A DNA stretch of 6,919 nucleotides. Origin: Candidatus Krumholzibacteriota bacterium. Lineage in GTDB: Bacteria > Krumholzibacteriota > Krumholzibacteriia > Krumholzibacteriales > Krumholzibacteriaceae. Where the stretch lies: NCBI GenBank assembly GCA_030613345.1, contig JAUWMD010000139.1, forward strand, positions 1-6,919, given 5' to 3'. A program made the position numbers and the translations under genes. The notes under the pieces are model-generated. The model ran no database searches. It was not told where the DNA came from and saw only the letters and a list, made by a program, of their open reading frames with translations. Below, piece by piece: positions 1 through 6,427 of the stretch (position 1 is the stretch's first letter; every line of letters starts with the position of its first letter).

Positions 1-478
1 GCTGATTCCTGTCGATATCGAGTACCGAGATACGCTCGATCCCGATATCCGTCGCGCCGAGTGCCAGCGCCTCGAAGGTGATCTCGAAGAGGCTTCCCGT
101 CGGGATGATGTACGAGCGGTATCCCAGCACGCAGGCGGCTACCGAAACGGTATCCGCCGACGGCGCGTCCGGAACGAAGAATACCGGAAAGAGCGCCTCG
201 TTGAAAAGCTGTCCCTTACGGGCTGAAACAAGGAAGACGACAGTCGAATCAAAACTGAGGACGCACTCCGCGCAGCTCAGCGAGTCGACCCCGTCGTCTA
301 CATGAACATACAGCGTGCAGTACTCACCAGGGGGTATCCTCGTCTCGGCCGGCTCGACCCAGACGTTCACAGTCTGCGCAGCCGGTCTCGCAGCCGGAAA
401 GGCGAGGCAGAGGGCGAGGGCCGCGGCTGCGGCCCATCCCCTGCTGCTCGATTTCGATCTTGTCCCTTTCAATTTCAT
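1..478 (-). CDS. Secreted cohesin-like domain protein (5' part; runs off left edge)
   Basis: The reading frame is open from the ATG at 478 to the window edge: 159 residues with no stop, so the C-terminus is missing. Residues 1-34 look like a signal peptide: a basic, Ser-rich start (KLKGTRSKSSSRG), a hydrophobic core (WAAAAALALCLAF) and a likely cleavage near RPAA/QT. Residues 37-159 resemble a cohesin-type beta-sandwich. They begin V-x-V-x-P with a P-P-G-E turn, followed by a TLYVHVDD strand, an L-S-F-D-S-T-V-V strand, a K-G-x-L-F turn, and G-S-L-F-E-I-T-F-E-A-L leading to the terminal strand I-S-V-L-D-I-D-R-N. The last part matches the cohesin-like modules of the large upstream protein. Cysteines 69 and 72 are close together, with others at 54 and 116. 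The gene follows the large gene after 62 bases and may be co-transcribed with it. A dockerin-like or FlgD-like tail could lie beyond the edge, but this cannot be seen. The exact role is unknown; secretion is well supported and the fold is inferred. Confidence 0.82.
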   Translation of the reverse strand, partial: MKLKGTRSKSSSRGWAAAAALALCLAFPAARPAAQTVNVWVEPAETRIPPGEYCTLYVHVDDGVDSLSCAECVLSFDSTVVFLVSARKGQLFNEALFPVFFVPDAPSADTVSVAACVLGYRSYIIPTGSLFEITFEALALGATDIGIERISVLDIDRNQ

Positions 479-480
479 AC

Positions 481-484
481 TCCG
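481..484 (-). promoter_or_regulatory. GGAG Shine-Dalgarno that leaves the downstream start ambiguous
   Basis: On the minus strand the sequence reads ACGGAG-T-ATG-AAA-TTG. The GGAG lies only one base before the ATG at 478, which is too close for normal initiation. It lies seven bases before the in-frame TTG at 472, an ideal spacing. The real start may therefore be the TTG, giving a protein two residues shorter. An in-frame TGA at 493-491 rules out a longer N-terminus. The signal peptide is intact with either start. Confidence 0.5.
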
Positions 485-488
485 TAAA

Positions 489-538
489 GATCACCGGTGC
501 GGGAGACGGAACGGCCGCCTCCCGCACCAGCACTGATC
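489..538 (-). terminator. Strong intergenic hairpin after the large gene
   Basis: A perfect 10-bp inverted repeat, GGTGCGGGAG at 496-505 and CTCCCGCACC at 519-528, encloses a 13-base loop. Outside it, GATCA (489-493) pairs with TGATC (534-538) across a small asymmetric internal loop. The structure begins two bases after the TAG stop of the large gene and ends a few bases before the Shine-Dalgarno of the next gene, so it fills the spacer. On the minus strand the outer stem is followed only by TTTA, so this is at best a weak intrinsic terminator. It could equally be an attenuating or mRNA-stabilising stem between two co-transcribed genes. The repeat is seen directly; the function is inferred. 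Confidence 0.6.
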
Positions 539-540
539 CG

Positions 541-3500
541 CTACCTCAGCAGGATCATCTTCCTTGTAGCGGTGAAGCCTTCGGATGTCGTCATCCTGTA
601 GAAGTACAGGCCGCTGGGAACGCTGATACCGGCATTGTTCGTGCCGTTCCAGCCGGCCTCGTGACTTCCGGCCTCCATGCTCCTGTCTACAAGCGTCCTG
701 ACGAGGCGTCCCGAGACGTCGTAGATCCCGATCCTGACCGTCGCGGGCCTGGCAAGGTCGAACGCGACGGTGGTCGCCGGGTTGAACGGGTTCGGGAAGT
801 TCTGGCTGAGAGCGTCGGCCACGGGGATCTCGGGACCTTCATAGCTGCCGGTCCCTTCGAGAACGAACTGTCTGTTCTCGATATCCCTGACCTCGACCTC
901 GGCCAGCGAGACGCTTACCGTGCCTTTGCTCTTTACGAGGATCTTCGCGATCTCGCCCGAACCGGCAAGGGGCTTGTCGATCCCGAGCGCCGCGATGCAG
1001 ATCTCTATCCCGTTGAATGCGGGGATCTTCCCGAAGAAGACGTCTGTACGCCTGGAGATGGCATCGCCCTTCACTGCACTGACGATCTCGCAGCCGTCAG
1101 CCATCTCGACGAGCAGCCTCGCGCCCTTCAATGTCGAGGCGCGGTTGCTCAGTACGATCGAGACGAGCGTTCCCTCATCGGTCACGGAGGGAATAAGCTC
1201 GAAGGCGATCATATTCTCGAGGTTCTCGGGAGATTTCTCGACGGGAACAGCCTTGGAGCTGAGCGGATCGACATTGCCGTAGTTCATCGAGAAGATCATC
1301 AGATCCTCGAAATCGACCACGTCGTCCGGCTTGGGGATCCCGAACCTCGACCAGTCGTCTGACGGCCCGAAATCGGCCTCGTTGTTCCAGCCCCAGTCAC
1401 CGTCTCCAAGGCCGAAGGCGTTGGAGAAGTCGCCGAGATCGTTGAAGTCGACGTAGCCGTTGTACCCGGCGAAGATGTCGCCGAGCCAGTAGCTCGTCGA
1501 CCTGTCGGCGGCCCCTGCGTCGTACGCCGAGTAATTGCCCGCGCAGTCGTACGAGAACGCCGCGTAGTAATAGATATCCCGCGGACTCCTCGGATCGTCG
1601 GTAAACGACTCGCCGGTATCCTGCGTAACCAGCGTTCCGCCGGTATGATCGGCAGGGTACGCCGGTGGCGTGATGTACTCTGGATAATCGCCCCAGGCGA
1701 CCAGCCTGATCTCCACGCCGACAAACGATCCGTCTCCTGTGGGATTCGTCCATGCGAGGTGGACCTTGTCGTGGCCCGGCATCGCTGTGAATCCGGTGGG
1801 CGGAGCGGGCGGGACGGTGTCCTTTATGAACGACCAGCTGTACGTATCGGGTGCGGGCGCACCCTCTCCGTTTTCGTTGCCCGCCATGTCGGCGACACGG
1901 AAGTAGACCGTGTGACTGCCTTCCGAGAGAGTGGAGAATTCGGACAACGTCCAGCCATCGGAATCCCATTCGGGCAGACCATAACTCATAAACAGAACTA
2001 TCCAGCCGTCCGAGTCGATCTGGTACTCGGCCCAGTCAAGCGCCTGGTCGTCGTCGAACCCGAAGTTCGCGAATGTCGGAGCGACGTTGTAACACTCACC
2101 CTCCGCCTCGACAATCGGCTCCATCGTCGGCACGGTGCAGTCGATGCGGACCTCGCCGCCGACCATCGCCGATCCGAGAGGCGCGTTGTTCACGTCACGG
2201 ACCTTGACGTCGGTAATCGTAATGGCGCTGAGGCCCTCGGCCACGGGGGTGAACTCTACGGTGAAGAGGTCCCCTGAGCCTGTAGCTCCGATGCTGCCGC
2301 CGATTATCGTCGTGCTGATCGTGTACTCTCCGCCCCCCTTGTCGAGCGCGAAGAAAGTCGTCGACGTAGCCGGTGGTCCCGGTGAAGTGAAACCGGGCAG
2401 GTAAGAACCTTCAACGATGTAGCTGCTGACAGGACTGCCTACAGTTACTACCGCATCATCCACATCGAAGGTCACATCGACGCCGCGCACCTCGTCGGTC
2501 GTTCCGGCATGGTCGAACCAGAAGGTGAAGGTGATGTGGTCGCTGCAGTTCGTAGTGCCGTAATCGGGCAGTACGCTGACGACGTTCTCAGCTCCCATCC
2601 ACGGATCGAAGTCGATATAGTCGGAGACCTTGACTCCGAGGCCGCCCGGATTGAGCGTGGGATGAGACGGCCCCGTGGCGTCTCCCCACCAGTTGTTCGT
2701 GCCGTCGGTCACGATGTAGTCCGCGTTGGAGCGGATTCCGAAGCCGTTGTAGCCGCACCCGAGGTAATTGTAGTTGCAGACGACGCTTGTAAAGACGCCT
2801 GTGTCGCAACCGGTCTGGCAGGCCCAGATATCGATCGCAGCCTCGAAGTTGCAGATGGTGTTGTAGGTTATCGTGATATCGAGATCGTCGGGCCCATATC
2901 CCGCGTCGGCCTCGATGCCGTATGTTCCCATAACGACTACTCCGACATTCGTCACCGTGTTGCCGATGACATCGACATCGAGAAGAGCGAGCGGAGCCTT
3001 GAGCATATCCCTGCCCGAAGCTGCCAGCATCTCTTCTTCAATGAACGGCGAGGGTTTCAGGGTCGGCGGATCGCTGGCAACGATACCCCAGCAATAACCG
3101 CCGATCAGTTCGACCTCTACATCGTTTCCCGAGATCGTCCCCGCCCCGTCGATGTTGTAGATAGCCATGTGGGCGTCGGTGATCGTATTGCCGTCTATCG
3201 CATGAACACCGAAATAACTGAGGATGCAGGTGCCGACCCAGCCGCCGCCGTTGTATCCGATTCCCGATATGACATTGTCTTCGATGTCGCCCGTTCCCAG
3301 AGGCGAGTAGACCTGGATGCCGTTCTGGGCGGTCACACCGGTCGCGCCGGCGCCTGTGACCGTATTGCCGCGTACATCGACGGCTATAGGAGTCGTATCC
3401 CCGGTGTTGAGCGCCATCGCGTTCTTCTGGAAGCCGGTGACCGTGCAGCCGTGGACATCCAGCGACCTCAGGGTCAGGTCGTCGTTGTAGGCGTAGATGG

Positions 3501-6108
3501 CAACGCCATGCTGCGCTCCGCTGAATGGCGTATCCCTTACATTGAGGACGGAGCAGTCGTATATTCCTCCGCCCGCATTGCGAAACGCCACTCCGGAGAA
3601 CCGTGTGTTTGCGTTACCCTTTCCGGCGCCGTCGATAGTGAGATCGTGGATCTCGGCGTCGCCGGTGTCATGGATGTAGACGACTGGGTAGTTGTTCGCG
3701 CTCGTGACAAAGAACAGAGTCAGGTTGTCCGGACAGAGGATCACCGTCCCCGGACCGTCTCCCTGCACTACTACATCCGCGTCGATCTCGAGCTGCTCCT
3801 CGTACGTCCCGTCGTGGATGTAGACGGTGCTCCCGTCGACGAGATCGATCCCCTCCTGCGCGCGGCCGACCGTCCCCGTCTGCGGGCTGGCGGCGCTTAC
3901 GTGCAGGGCGGAGAAATCGCCCTCGAAGCCGACCCCGGTACGGCTGTCCGCGCCGGTGTCGAGCCACGGAGTATAGTCGACCAGCGTTCCACCGTTGGCG
4001 AGCGCATTCACGTCCGCGGGGACGTTCGATCCCCACCAGTTGCCGGAGGCGTTTACGTCTCCGACACTGCCCTGATGCAGGATGGCAATAGCCGGAGACT
4101 GGGCGCCGCCATCGATGAAGGCATTGTCGCTGACCGTGATCGTCGATCCATCGAGCCCGGTGCGTAGCCGGATGGCATTCGACGGTTCGGCGGGACTCGC
4201 GAAGCCGTTGAACTCGAATGTGTTACCCTCGATAGTCACGTTATTAGCCGGAGTCAGTCCGTAATCTGTCCCGTACAACTGCAGGCACGAGGACGGGACG
4301 CCGGCAGCCGGCGAGGGTCCCGTAGCCTCGAACTGGTTGTAGGCGATCGTACTGTTCTGCAGCCCCGCCTGCATGTTCGTGTAGTTATTGTTCCGGAAGA
4401 TGTTACCCGTAATCGTCGCGTTCTGGAACTGCGACGAGAGATTGAGCAGGCAGCCGTCGAACAGGTTGTCGACGAGCTGGAATCCCGTCGAGTTGTACAC
4501 CTTGTTTCCGGCGAAGATCGAACCGCCGATGAACTCGTTCTCTCCGATGTAGAGATTGTCGAATACATCCGAGTCGAAATGCGCCGTCGGATACGAATCT
4601 GTCCACAGGCTCGCATCGATGACGTTGTACTCGAGTACGATGTCGGGCGAGGTCACGTTGAACCAGAAGCCCCGCACTGCGACACCGTCCATGACGCAGT
4701 TGCGCATCTCGAATCCTGAGCCGTGGCTGTCGCAATCGCCGAGACGGCCTGCCGCAGCCGTACCGGTCAGGGTCAATCCGTCGATGACCACGTCGACAGC
4801 CGCGACCTTCACGAGGTTTCCGGCCGCGCAGGTCAGAACGGTCTCGTCACCGGTCCTGCCCCTCGCGTCGACACCGGCCTGCTCGCCGGTCAGCGTGAGG
4901 GTCTTGTTTACGTTGACGTTCTCCGTATATGTCCCCGCCGCTATGTGGACCTCGTCGCCGCTCGACGCACCGTCGATTCCCTCCTGCACCCAGGTGAAGT
5001 GCTCGTGGGAAACATCCCAGTCGAGCTCGAGGTACCAGATGTTTCCGGTCCCCTCCTGCGCGGGAAGATCCCTCTCCGAGGTGTAGAAGAGGTACGACGT
5101 GCCGCCCGCGTCGGTGAATCCGATAGGCCACATGTCGCCCCATGTGTTGGTGCCGTACTTGCCCGAGGAGATGTTGACCGGCGTTCCGCTGAGCACCGTC
5201 GAGAGACTGCCTGACGACCAGCCGATGATGTGCTGCCAGCCGCCGCCGTCGCTCGTCCACGGGGCCTGGGCGAAGAGGTATGTCGATCCGACCTTCACAA
5301 GCGTTGGATCCCATCCCGTCGACGAGGCCGTCGCGAGCTCGGTCCACCCTTCCGGTGAAGCGACCCACTGGAGGATCTTGTTGTCCTTCGTCGGACTCGT
5401 TCTCAGGATGGCGATATAGAGCTCCGAGCCTTCCGCGTAGAAATGCCCCGTGCCGTTGACCAGGCTCGTCGGCGTGGCCAGAGGCACGTATGAGCTCCAC
5501 GATATCGTCCCTGCGGTCGGATCGGCGGTGTACTTCGTGTGCCATCCGCTGTTGCCATCGGGATAGTTCGCCATGATGAAGAGGTTTCCCCCGAAGGAGA
5601 CCTCGTCGTGGTGGGCCGCTCCGCCGCCCATGTCATCAGCCATGTCGGCGACCTGCGTCCACGAGGTGCCGTCCGTCGTATACCACCCGTAGAGCGACAT
5701 GCGGCCGGTGAAGTTTGTCGAAGGCACTGCGGCGAATGTCCAGACATTGCCGCCGTGGACGGCCGCGCCTATCTCGCCGAGGTAGCAGTTCGCCGCGCCG
5801 GGGACGGCTGTTGCCGTCGCAGACGCGAGTCCCGCCACTGTCGATGCCTTCTTGTAATAGATCTGGTAGTCGTGTACATCGGGATTGCCGTTCTGGTACC
5901 AGCCGGTAACCGAGGCCGACCTCCCGTAGAAGAGCCAGTAGTCGGTGCCGTCGTACACGATCGCCTGGCCGCGTTCGTAGTACGCGTCATCGGTGACCTG
6001 GACAGGCTGGCTGACCTCGATCACGGCGCCGAGTGTTGTGACAGGAGACCCGAGCAGCACCGCTGCGAGCAGTACCGAAAGGATCGACGCTTTGCAGATT
6101 CTGTTCAT
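541..6108 (-). CDS. Giant secreted multi-module protein: propeller, two beta-helices, cohesin-like, dockerin-like, FlgD-like tail
   Basis: This gene encodes 1855 residues ending in TAG. I start at the ATG at 6108 because GGAGGGG sits five bases upstream and a clear signal peptide follows (MNRICK, then ILSVLLAAVLLG, with cleavage near LGA28/V29). A TTG at 6132 would add eight residues ahead of it and is less likely. Approximate modules: 29-365, propeller-like strands (DYWLFYGR, NVWTFAAVP, STYLFAQAPW) with an Asp-box-like TTDGTSW at 144-150; 371-716 and 735-1171, parallel beta-helices, each ending in N-W-W-G and a D-x-x-P-W segment; 1176-1325, cohesin-like; 1329-1432, Ig-like; 1433-1537, fibronectin-III-like; 1543-1613, dockerin-like; 1633-1752, second cohesin-like; 1770-1855, FlgD-like C-terminal domain. 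The protein is probably exported and surface-bound or released by a type IX-like route. Substrate and activity are unknown; polysaccharide binding or cleavage, or adhesion, are the leading options. The frame is intact throughout. Confidence 0.93.
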   Translation of the reverse strand: MNRICKASILSVLLAAVLLGSPVTTLGAVIEVSQPVQVTDDAYYERGQAIVYDGTDYWLFYGRSASVTGWYQNGNPDVHDYQIYYKKASTVAGLASATATAVPGAANCYLGEIGAAVHGGNVWTFAAVPSTNFTGRMSLYGWYTTDGTSWTQVADMADDMGGGAAHHDEVSFGGNLFIMANYPDGNSGWHTKYTADPTAGTISWSSYVPLATPTSLVNGTGHFYAEGSELYIAILRTSPTKDNKILQWVASPEGWTELATASSTGWDPTLVKVGSTYLFAQAPWTSDGGGWQHIIGWSSGSLSTVLSGTPVNISSGKYGTNTWGDMWPIGFTDAGGTSYLFYTSERDLPAQEGTGNIWYLELDWDVSHEHFTWVQEGIDGASSGDEVHIAAGTYTENVNVNKTLTLTGEQAGVDARGRTGDETVLTCAAGNLVKVAAVDVVIDGLTLTGTAAAGRLGDCDSHGSGFEMRNCVMDGVAVRGFWFNVTSPDIVLEYNVIDASLWTDSYPTAHFDSDVFDNLYIGENEFIGGSIFAGNKVYNSTGFQLVDNLFDGCLLNLSSQFQNATITGNIFRNNNYTNMQAGLQNSTIAYNQFEATGPSPAAGVPSSCLQLYGTDYGLTPANNVTIEGNTFEFNGFASPAEPSNAIRLRTGLDGSTITVSDNAFIDGGAQSPAIAILHQGSVGDVNASGNWWGSNVPADVNALANGGTLVDYTPWLDTGADSRTGVGFEGDFSALHVSAASPQTGTVGRAQEGIDLVDGSTVYIHDGTYEEQLEIDADVVVQGDGPGTVILCPDNLTLFFVTSANNYPVVYIHDTGDAEIHDLTIDGAGKGNANTRFSGVAFRNAGGGIYDCSVLNVRDTPFSGAQHGVAIYAYNDDLTLRSLDVHGCTVTGFQKNAMALNTGDTTPIAVDVRGNTVTGAGATGVTAQNGIQVYSPLGTGDIEDNVISGIGYNGGGWVGTCILSYFGVHAIDGNTITDAHMAIYNIDGAGTISGNDVEVELIGGYCWGIVASDPPTLKPSPFIEEEMLAASGRDMLKAPLALLDVDVIGNTVTNVGVVVMGTYGIEADAGYGPDDLDITITYNTICNFEAAIDIWACQTGCDTGVFTSVVCNYNYLGCGYNGFGIRSNADYIVTDGTNNWWGDATGPSHPTLNPGGLGVKVSDYIDFDPWMGAENVVSVLPDYGTTNCSDHITFTFWFDHAGTTDEVRGVDVTFDVDDAVVTVGSPVSSYIVEGSYLPGFTSPGPPATSTTFFALDKGGGEYTISTTIIGGSIGATGSGDLFTVEFTPVAEGLSAITITDVKVRDVNNAPLGSAMVGGEVRIDCTVPTMEPIVEAEGECYNVAPTFANFGFDDDQALDWAEYQIDSDGWIVLFMSYGLPEWDSDGWTLSEFSTLSEGSHTVYFRVADMAGNENGEGAPAPDTYSWSFIKDTVPPAPPTGFTAMPGHDKVHLAWTNPTGDGSFVGVEIRLVAWGDYPEYITPPAYPADHTGGTLVTQDTGESFTDDPRSPRDIYYYAAFSYDCAGNYSAYDAGAADRSTSYWLGDIFAGYNGYVDFNDLGDFSNAFGLGDGDWGWNNEADFGPSDDWSRFGIPKPDDVVDFEDLMIFSMNYGNVDPLSSKAVPVEKSPENLENMIAFELIPSVTDEGTLVSIVLSNRASTLKGARLLVEMADGCEIVSAVKGDAISRRTDVFFGKIPAFNGIEICIAALGIDKPLAGSGEIAKILVKSKGTVSVSLAEVEVRDIENRQFVLEGTGSYEGPEIPVADALSQNFPNPFNPATTVAFDLARPATVRIGIYDVSGRLVRTLVDRSMEAGSHEAGWNGTNNAGISVPSGLYFYRMTTSEGFTATRKMILLR
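544..801 (-). other. FlgD-like C-terminal sorting domain (residues 1770-1855)
   Basis: The last 86 residues open with N-F-P-N-P-F-N-P-A-T-T and continue with a V-R-I-G-I-Y-D-V-S-G-R-L-V-R-T-L strand pair, an A-G-S-H-E-A-G-W-N-G-T turn, S-G-L-Y-F-Y-R-M and the terminal K-M-I-L-L-R. This is the classic FlgD-Ig-like C-terminal domain of FCB-group exported proteins. It is related in role to the type IX secretion C-terminal signals of Bacteroidota, which guide outer-membrane passage and are often removed. No secretion-machinery gene lies in the window, so the export route is inferred from family knowledge. Confidence 0.9.
1270..1482 (-). other. Dockerin-like paired calcium-binding module (residues 1543-1613)
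   Basis: Two half-repeats each end in V-D-F-[NE]-D-L followed by a helix-like stretch: V1553-D-F-N-D-L1558 before GDFSNAFG, and V1598-D-F-E-D-L1603 before MIFSMNYG. The first half starts with G-D at 1543-1544, as in dockerin type I, but has about two extra residues in the loop (IFAGYNGY). The second half has a longer insertion (SDDWSRFGIPKP, about 1583-1594) before D-D-V-V-D-F-E-D-L. The length of about 70 residues fits the family. Such diverged dockerins are common in FCB surface proteins. Calcium binding is likely; cohesin binding is not demonstrated. Confidence 0.7.
2596..4998 (-). repeat. Two tandem right-handed beta-helix modules inside the large gene
   Basis: Module A (residues 371-716) and module B (735-1171) share a plan at the protein level. 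Each opens with V/A-Q-E-G-I-D, then a G-D/S-x-V-x-I-x-x-G-T-Y strand (EVHIAAGTY in A, TVYIHDGTY in B) and an E-N/Q-x-x-x-x segment. Each then runs through many I-x-x-N-x-[FI/V] rungs, such as ITGNIF, IEGNTF, IEDNVI and ISGND. Each closes with N-W-W-G (690-693 in A, 1139-1142 in B) and a PW cap. The rungs are typical of the parallel beta-helix / pectate-lyase-like fold. The similarity suggests duplication of a whole module followed by divergence; it is not a DNA-level repeat. Confidence 0.75.
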
Positions 6109-6113
6109 TATAA

Positions 6114-6120
6114 CCCCTCC
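6114..6120 (-). promoter_or_regulatory. Shine-Dalgarno GGAGGGG that decides the start of the large gene
   Basis: The minus strand reads GGAGGGG-TTATA-ATG, a near-ideal ribosome binding site five bases before the ATG at 6108. This supports the ATG followed directly by a signal peptide over the upstream in-frame TTG at 6132, which would put charged and polar residues ahead of the signal sequence. Confidence 0.85.
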
Positions 6121-6279
6121 GAACAGTGTCAAAAACGTGGAAAATTGCCCTGTCCATTAATGAAAGAATTGGATCAGGGCGGACGGCAGTTCATCGCGTA
6201 CCTCCCCTCGCGGTTGTCATATATGCTTTTTGGACGATCCCTTTGTGAGATCGAGACAAGAAGACCTCTCCCCTCAGTA

Positions 6280-6295
6280 TCCGGCGGGAGCCGGA
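6280..6295. repeat. Small perfect hairpin in the intergenic region
   Basis: TCCGGC (6280-6285) and GCCGGA (6290-6295) are perfectly complementary around a GGGA tetraloop. There is no T-run on either side in either direction, so it is not an intrinsic terminator. It could be a small mRNA structure in the leader of the large gene or a chance palindrome in GC-rich DNA. Confidence 0.4.
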
Positions 6296-6368
6296 CAAGA
6301 AGCCACCCTCGTATCATGTGCTAGAAGAATCCCCTAGTACGTGTACCCCTCCGATGACGCGTCCCCGG

Positions 6369-6401
6369 GCTTGACGACCTGCCCCTTACCGGCCGTCAAA
6401 C
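6369..6401 (-). terminator. Stem-loop 26 bases after the right-hand gene
   Basis: In minus-strand RNA, GUUUGACGGCC pairs with GGUCGUCAAGC in an 11-bp stem around an 11-base loop, using two G-U wobble pairs. In plus-strand RNA those two positions would be mismatches, so the structure favours a minus-strand transcript. It lies just beyond the TAG at 6428-6430. No U-run follows it, so it may stabilise the 3' end or act with Rho rather than be a classical intrinsic terminator. Confidence 0.45.
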
Positions 6402-6427
6402 CTGAAAGATCGTCGCTCTTTCGCGGT

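Larger units (their letters stand above)
6109..6427. other. Intergenic region without a convincing gene
   Basis: This stretch is 319 bases between the TAG of the right-hand gene and the ATG of the large gene. On the minus strand it carries a stem-loop near the upstream gene (6369-6401), a small perfect hairpin (6280-6295), an AT-richer segment at about 6128-6180 and the Shine-Dalgarno of the large gene. A 47-codon minus-strand frame (6317-6174) is present but lacks support at its first ATG. I could not find a well-spaced promoter; the region is long enough to hold one and a 5' untranslated leader for the large gene. Confidence 0.7.

Noticed and set aside
324..533. Minus-strand 69-codon frame overlapping the left gene
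   Set aside because: It is a different frame over the signal-peptide gene starting at 478, which has the better product; this frame gives no recognisable sequence.
460..1362. Plus-strand open frame of 300 codons covering the 3' end of the large gene
   Set aside because: It is antisense to the clear FlgD-like tail and second cohesin-like domain and crosses the intergenic hairpin; its product looks like shadow sequence.
2509..4167. Plus-strand open frame of 552 codons antisense to the large gene
   Set aside because: It lies wholly opposite a convincing secreted protein, is full of V-D-R-G-type residues typical of an antisense shadow of GC-biased codons, and has no recognisable domain or start signal.
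6109..6132. TTG start at 6132 for the large gene
   Set aside because: The ATG at 6108 has the Shine-Dalgarno at ideal spacing and places the signal peptide at the N-terminus; the extension would overlap that site.
6218..6223. TATATG on the minus strand as a possible -10 box for the large gene
   Set aside because: Only four of six bases match and no -35-like sequence lies at the right distance upstream.
6174..6317. Minus-strand 47-codon frame in the intergenic region, including a six-codon end (M-N-C-R-P-P) with GGGGAGG six bases before its internal ATG
   Set aside because: The first ATG has no Shine-Dalgarno and the product is Arg-rich with no pattern. The six-codon end with a good site could be a leader peptide, but nothing else supports it.
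5539..6324. Plus-strand frame of 261 codons over the start of the large gene
   Set aside because: It is antisense to the signal peptide and propeller region, with Arg-, Val- and Asp-rich low-information sequence.
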